Source: an uncultured Hyphomonadaceae bacterium
GTDB lineage: Bacteria > Pseudomonadota > Alphaproteobacteria > Caulobacterales > Hyphomonadaceae
Assembly: GCA_938011445.1 (NCBI GenBank)
Contig: CALLUH010000178.1
Location: 1 to 41,760 of the forward strand
Length of the DNA: 41,760 nucleotides
Reading direction: 5' to 3'
Positions 37,242 through 41,760 of this stretch are shown here, piece by piece. Under the pieces are notes generated by a model that was not told where the DNA came from, did no database searches, and saw only the letters and a list, made by a program, of their open reading frames with translations. Made by a program: the position numbers and the translations under genes. Numbering within the stretch: position 1 is the first letter of the stretch; each line of letters starts with the position of its first letter.

Positions 37242-38111
37242 ATGGCGTCTATCATGATGAGACAATCGGTTGTCACAGCGGTTTTGCTCGGGATTGGGGC
37301 GTGCGGACAAGCAACAGACCACAGCGTGCAAACGGGCATAGCGAGCAATCAAACCGATGGAGCAATCTGTGTACCGGCGCCTGAAACAGGGCAATATTTC
37401 GTCTTCGAGGGCGGTAAATTCGTCCCGACAAGTGCGCCAAGCGCGGAGATTATTGAACGTGTCGTCGTGCAACAGGCAGAATTGGACTGGGCCGAGAAAG
37501 TTGAAGACCAGTTCCCGGGGCTTGGTTATAGCTGGATGGGCCTGAATGTCCGCCGCAACACAGCAACCCTGATTGGCGTCGCGCCTGACGCAGTGACCAA
37601 AGAGGCTGCCTTTACGGCCGGTGAAGTGGCAATCCGGTCAGACCCGAACGGGGCCGATCTGAACATCATTGACGGGATTTCGGTTGAAGGCGGCGAAGCG
37701 GGCGTTGGGGCGGCCTTGGCTGAACTTGATGATTTGCCCACGCTTGAAGCTTGCCAGAAAGCCTTTGTGGATACGATGGAAGGCCGCAATGTCGAGTTCA
37801 CCGTCGGCAGCGATGTGATCAAGCCCGCAAGTGCCCGCCTGCTTGATGCTGTGTCCGGCGTGGCCTCACTTTGCGCCGCTTACAATATCAAAATTGGCGG
37901 ACATGCCGATAGCCGGGGTGATGATACGTTCAATCTGAACCTGTCGCAGGATCGGGCCAATTCGGTCCGCGCATATCTTGGCACAAAGGGCGTTGATACG
38001 GCGCTGATCTCGGCGGTTGGCTATGGCGAAACGCAGCCGCTCGATACCAGCGGAACACCAGAGGGCGACCGCCGGAACCGCCGGACCGAATTTACTGTCA
38101 GTGCGCGCTAA
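37242..38111 (+). CDS. Putative OmpA-family lipoprotein with a BON-like segment
   Basis: Lipobox-like GIGAC near the N-terminus; C-terminal IKIGGHADSRGDDTFNLNLSQDRANSVRAYLGTKGVDTALISAVGYGETQPLDTSGTPEGDRRNRRTEFTV. Confidence 0.88.
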   Translation: MASIMMRQSVVTAVLLGIGACGQATDHSVQTGIASNQTDGAICVPAPETGQYFVFEGGKFVPTSAPSAEIIERVVVQQAELDWAEKVEDQFPGLGYSWMGLNVRRNTATLIGVAPDAVTKEAAFTAGEVAIRSDPNGADLNIIDGISVEGGEAGVGAALAELDDLPTLEACQKAFVDTMEGRNVEFTVGSDVIKPASARLLDAVSGVASLCAAYNIKIGGHADSRGDDTFNLNLSQDRANSVRAYLGTKGVDTALISAVGYGETQPLDTSGTPEGDRRNRRTEFTVSAR

Positions 38112-38222
38112 AGCGCTTCCAGGCCAAGTGTACGCGGTTGGCCGCCCGGGAAGCGCGTAAGAACAAAGACTTAAAGCGGTTTCCTCACTCAAGATGAAAA
38201 TCACCGCGATAGCGCCGCTTAG
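38108..38222 (+). repeat. RIME1-like double-hairpin intergenic repeat, copy C (diverged, plus orientation)
   Basis: ctaaagcgcttccaggccaagtgtacgcggttggccgcccgggaagcgcgtaagaacaaagacttaaagcgg...ccgcttag; nested stems gcgcttcc/ggaagcgc (38113-38120/38149-38156) and ggccaa/ttggcc (38122-38127/38138-38143). It aligns with copy B and fills the ompA/DUF2855 gap. Confidence 0.72.
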
Positions 38223-39322
38223 AACTTGATGATCAGCCCCTGATCGGGCGAGATTGAGCCAGCGAGTGTATCCTGCCACGCTTTGACGAGCCCGGCGCGC
38301 GCGTCGATATGTTCGATGGTCAGGAGGTTTGCCATGACGGGGTAGAAAGCCCGCATGTCCGAATTGAGGGCTGCGCCCATTTCTTTCGGCCCCATCCGCT
38401 TGGCGCACGTTTCAGCATGGCCGGGGGCGAAGAAGACCTCATTGGCAATCGCGCCGCTATTGGGCACGTCGGGGTTTGATTGGGTCGGCAGGTCAGCGCC
38501 GCGCGGGGCATTCCAATCGGTTGCGCCTACGTGCAGATGCGCGGCGAGCTGGCCACCAAGCGCCTCGGCCAGTGGCCCGCGCATGGCCGGATTGCCGCAA
38601 ATATCGACATGGATGGCCGCGCCCGCATCTTTGATAGCGCCCATATCGTCATAGGTGACAACATGATCATAAAGCCCGCTGGCCTCGGTAAAGGTCTTGT
38701 TTGCTGCCGAGGTGAGCCCCGTGAGCACGAGCGCCTCGCGTTTGCGGGCGGCGCTGGCATAGGCAAGTGAGGTTTTCGCCGAAGCGCTGGAGACAATGAC
38801 ATGGGCGGGCGGGGTCTCGCGCTCCATCAGGCAGTCATCAATGAGCCAGCCGGTTGCATAGAGCGGGCGGACGAGCATTTGCGCGTCTTCAAAAGCGGGG
38901 TCATAGGCGCTGTCGGTCTCTGTAAAATGGTAGATATTGTAAAATCCCGGCAGCGGCACGCGATGGGCCGAGGCATCGGTGAAATTGAGCGGGTTGAGCT
39001 TGGAGGGGGTCACGATCAGATCCGTCGAAGCGGGCAGATAGCCATATACGCGCTGGCCTTGTGTGATGCCCGCAGCCTTGCTCTCGGCGACATGGGCAAA
39101 GCCCCAGAACGGCACGCGGCCTGTTGCCTCGTCACCCGTGGGGAAGAAGTTCCAATAGCCGGCAAAGTCGGCGAACGCGGCATAGGTGATATTATTGGCC
39201 GTCAGCGCGAACGCCTCGATGCTGAGCCGGACCTCGCCATCTTTCAGCGCGGGCGTATCGTGCTCGTGCCAGTTGAGATCGGCAAAGTCTGCTTTGGAAA
39301 TGATCAGATCGGCGCTTGGCAT
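38219..39322 (-). CDS. DUF2855 family protein (MDR/quinone-oxidoreductase-like)
   Basis: GEVRLSIEAFALTANNITYAAFADFAGYWNFFPTGDEATGRVPFWGFAHVAES...VIVSSASAKTSLAYASAARKREALVLTGLTS. Confidence 0.88.
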   Translation of the reverse strand: MPSADLIISKADFADLNWHEHDTPALKDGEVRLSIEAFALTANNITYAAFADFAGYWNFFPTGDEATGRVPFWGFAHVAESKAAGITQGQRVYGYLPASTDLIVTPSKLNPLNFTDASAHRVPLPGFYNIYHFTETDSAYDPAFEDAQMLVRPLYATGWLIDDCLMERETPPAHVIVSSASAKTSLAYASAARKREALVLTGLTSAANKTFTEASGLYDHVVTYDDMGAIKDAGAAIHVDICGNPAMRGPLAEALGGQLAAHLHVGATDWNAPRGADLPTQSNPDVPNSGAIANEVFFAPGHAETCAKRMGPKEMGAALNSDMRAFYPVMANLLTIEHIDARAGLVKAWQDTLAGSISPDQGLIIKF

Positions 39323-39349
39323 AGAGGTGTCCTCGATTTGTGGGTCAGG

Positions 39350-40087
39350 TCAGGATTTTTTAGTGAAAGCGGCGATGCGGGCCTTTGCGTCGGGGCCAAG
39401 GCCTTCATTCTCGGTCACTTCCCATTGTAGCCCCGCGTCCATCGGCCAGCCATCGGTGGCTTCGAGCAGGCGCTTATTGGCGGCATGGGAGAAGGGCGAG
39501 TTGGCAAGGATCGCGCGCGCCATTGTCTTGGCCTCGTCAAACACACTCGCTTCGGGGAAAACCAGCTCGCACAGGCCCGCAGCAAGGGCAGCGTCCGCGC
39601 GCAATGTCTCGGCGGTAAACATGAGCCGTTTGGCCGTTGCAATCCCCACACGGCGCGGCAAACGTTGGCTCATGCCCCAGATCGGGGTCAGCGCCCATTT
39701 GGCATGCGTGTCGGCGAACTTTGCGCTGTCTGCTGCGATAATGAAATCAGCCGCGAGGGCGACTTCCAGCGCGCCCGTATAGCAATGGCCATGCACCACC
39801 GCGATGACGGGCTTGGGCAATTTCTCAATCAGGCGCAGGGTTTCCGAATGCCAGCCGGGCGAGGGAACCGCTTCTCCCTCGGCAATGTCGCCAAGGTCAT
39901 GTCCGGCAGAAAAACATTTCCCCGCTCCGCGCAGGATGACGCAGCTAATACTGTCGTCCTTTTTGAGCGCAATTGCATGATGGCGCAGTTCGCCGAACAT
40001 CTCGACCGTCAGCGCATTGAGCTTGTCTGGCCGGTTGAGCGTGAGTGTGGCAAGGCCGTTTTTGTCTTCTCGAAGGACTGTGCTCAC
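39350..40087 (-). CDS. Enoyl-CoA hydratase/isomerase family protein
   Basis: LTLNRPDKLNALTVEMFGEL, VILRGAGKCFSAGHDLGDIAEGE, VIAVVHGHCYTGALEVALAADFIIAADSAKFADTHAKWAL. Confidence 0.95.
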   Translation of the reverse strand: MSTVLREDKNGLATLTLNRPDKLNALTVEMFGELRHHAIALKKDDSISCVILRGAGKCFSAGHDLGDIAEGEAVPSPGWHSETLRLIEKLPKPVIAVVHGHCYTGALEVALAADFIIAADSAKFADTHAKWALTPIWGMSQRLPRRVGIATAKRLMFTAETLRADAALAAGLCELVFPEASVFDEAKTMARAILANSPFSHAANKRLLEATDGWPMDAGLQWEVTENEGLGPDAKARIAAFTKKS

Positions 40088-41421
40088 TGGCCCGTGCCCA
40101 GATCAATTTCCAGATGTGAGATCGCGTGGACGAAATTGTTCGGTGCCAGTTCGGATTTGCCCGTCCAGCGCACATCGGGGAAACGTTGCAGAATGTTAAG
40201 ATAGGCGCTTTCAAGCTGCATATTGGCAACTTTCTGGCCGATGCAGACATGTGGCCCCAACCCGAAGGCCAAATGCTCGCGGGCATTTTCGCGTGTAATG
40301 TCGAACGTGTCTGGATTGGCAAATTTTGCCGGATCGCGATTGGCGGCAGGATAATACATCACCACCTTGTCGCCCTCGGACATTTTCTGTCCGCCAAGTT
40401 CTGCGTCCTCGGTCAAGGTCCGGCGCATATAGGTCACGGGGCTGACCATGCGCAGTGCTTCGTTGACGAAGTTTTTGTAAAGGTCGGGATTGGCGAGGAG
40501 CTTGGCCCGTTGGTCCATATTTTCGGTCAGCAACTTCATCGTGCCCGACAGGGAATTGCGCGTGGTGTCATTGCCCGCAAAAACGATGAGCAGCCATGAA
40601 CCGTCAAGAAATTCGTCGGACAGGCGTTCGCCATCAATTTCGACATTGGCAATCGCGCTCAAAAGATCATTTTGCGGATCTTTGCGGCGCTTTTGCAGAA
40701 GGTCGCGCCCGAAATCGAATAGGGCCTGTATCTCGCCCATAAAGGCCATGATCTCCTCAGGCGTTACATTGCCAAGCCCTTCCTGCTGGGCCTGATAGGA
40801 GGCCATTTCGAGGAAATGCATCCAGTGGACAAGCTTGGGCCGGTCAGCGGCTGGCACACCCAAAATCTCGCAGAGCGTAAACAAGGGAAGCTCGGCGGAG
40901 AAGTTCTCAACCATATCGAGCACAGGGCCTTTTTTGACCATTTCATCGAGGAGGTGATTGACATGCACATCGACTTTCTTGCGCAATTCTTCAACGAAAC
41001 CAGCGCGGAAATATTGCATATGCTCCATGCGCAGCTCGGTATGATGAGGCCGATCGAGGCAGATCATTGTGTTGAGCGAAGCCCCATGCAGCAGTGGATG
41101 GCGGGGGGTATCTTCAAGCCCGTAAGACTGCAAAATTCCGCCGCGCTGGGACGAGTAGAGGCTCGGGTTCAGCTCCACCTGTTTGACAAGATCATAGCTT
41201 GTCAGCGCCCAGTGGCCCGCACCAAACTCCTCGGGATGCCAAAGCACGGGCGCTTCGCGGCGCATCTTGGAAAACGCGTCAAACGCATAGCCGCCCGTTT
41301 CGACATAAACGGTGGGATCAGCAAGATTGACCGGCGGTTCGAGATCATAAATGGGCAGGTTGCTGGGTCCGTCGGCCAGTTTGTCTACCTGATAGGTTTC
41401 GCTGACGTTTTGGAGGCCCAT
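40084..41421 (-). CDS. Cytochrome P450
   Basis: I-helix VFAGNDTTRNSL, heme ligand motif FGLGPHVCIG, EALR ExxR motif; ATGA overlap with the enoyl-CoA hydratase gene. Confidence 0.97.
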   Translation of the reverse strand: MGLQNVSETYQVDKLADGPSNLPIYDLEPPVNLADPTVYVETGGYAFDAFSKMRREAPVLWHPEEFGAGHWALTSYDLVKQVELNPSLYSSQRGGILQSYGLEDTPRHPLLHGASLNTMICLDRPHHTELRMEHMQYFRAGFVEELRKKVDVHVNHLLDEMVKKGPVLDMVENFSAELPLFTLCEILGVPAADRPKLVHWMHFLEMASYQAQQEGLGNVTPEEIMAFMGEIQALFDFGRDLLQKRRKDPQNDLLSAIANVEIDGERLSDEFLDGSWLLIVFAGNDTTRNSLSGTMKLLTENMDQRAKLLANPDLYKNFVNEALRMVSPVTYMRRTLTEDAELGGQKMSEGDKVVMYYPAANRDPAKFANPDTFDITRENAREHLAFGLGPHVCIGQKVANMQLESAYLNILQRFPDVRWTGKSELAPNNFVHAISHLEIDLGTGQ

Positions 41422-41447
41422 AGTAAATTCTCCCGAGATGATGGCGT

Positions 41448-41760
41448 TTAGGGTTTGCGGCGCCCGCCCTGGCGGCTTGGCCGACGCTTTGGCTTTCGGG
41501 CATTATGAGGGCGATTGTCGCCGCGTTCAAACCCTGACCCAAAGGAAAGGTCAAGATTTGCGTCAGGCAGGAGCGGGCCGAGCGTCTGCGTCAGCGTGTG
41601 GCTTGGCACTTCGACAACGGAGCCGCGCGTCATTTTGCCAAGTTCAAACGGGCCGTAAGAGACGCGGATCAGGCGATTTACTTTCATTTCAAGCGCTTCA
41701 AGGGCGCGGCGCACTTCGCGTTTCTTGCCTTCTTTGAGGCTGACATGGAGCCAGCTATTG
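41448..41760 (-). CDS. C-terminal part of a RluB/RsuA-family rRNA pseudouridine synthase (truncated by the window end)
   Basis: Reverse strand reads NSWLHVSLKEGKKREVRRALEALEMKVNRLIRVSYGPFELGKMTRGSVVEVP with no stop before the edge, then a basic tail. Confidence 0.9.
   Translation of the reverse strand, partial: NSWLHVSLKEGKKREVRRALEALEMKVNRLIRVSYGPFELGKMTRGSVVEVPSHTLTQTLGPLLPDANLDLSFGSGFERGDNRPHNARKPKRRPSRQGGRRKP

Noticed and set aside
1-41760. CRISPR arrays, tRNA/rRNA genes, insertion sequences, toxin-antitoxin or restriction systems
   Set aside because: None seen on reading either strand; no regularly spaced repeats, transposase motifs or tRNA-like cloverleaves were recognised.

Overview
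This is a roughly 42 kb chromosomal window from an alphaproteobacterium. The lineage is inferred from the GTA cluster and gene order and looks Caulobacterales/Hyphomonadaceae-like, without certainty. Positions 32-9102 hold the distal part of a gene-transfer-agent (RcGTA-like) structural cluster, from major capsid protein to the giant TIM-barrel tail protein. It appears to lack the g7-like head-tail gene, has a very short tape-measure protein, and has three tandem stem-loops directly after the capsid gene. Next come DnaJ, a PepSY/response-regulator/histidine-kinase unit, a ccmI-ccmF-ccmH block with no ccmE between ccmI and ccmF, an alpha/beta hydrolase-OsmC fusion, a Do-type protease/RR/HK/glnE block, yqgE, a peroxiredoxin, an SPFH/NfeD pair, xseA, purD, an ACT protein, a set of lipid/small-molecule enzymes, an amidohydrolase, an OmpA-like protein, and a minus-strand P450/enoyl-CoA hydratase/DUF2855 group. 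The window ends in the C-terminus of a pseudouridine synthase. The two observations most worth follow-up are these. (1) Three diverged copies of a ~108 bp double-hairpin repeat (RIME1-like) exactly fill three convergent gene gaps, and their TAG/TAA-containing termini supply the stop codons of five of the six flanking genes. (2) A cytosolic-looking protein at 33629-35632 joins a complete zinc phospholipase-C/P1-nuclease-type metal site to a Lys/Ala/Pro-rich histone-H1-like linker and a C-terminal helix-hairpin-helix (DUF4332-like) region, and is preceded by a perfect TTAA-N7-TTAA CtrA-type site. Family names come from reading the translations; no database search was run.
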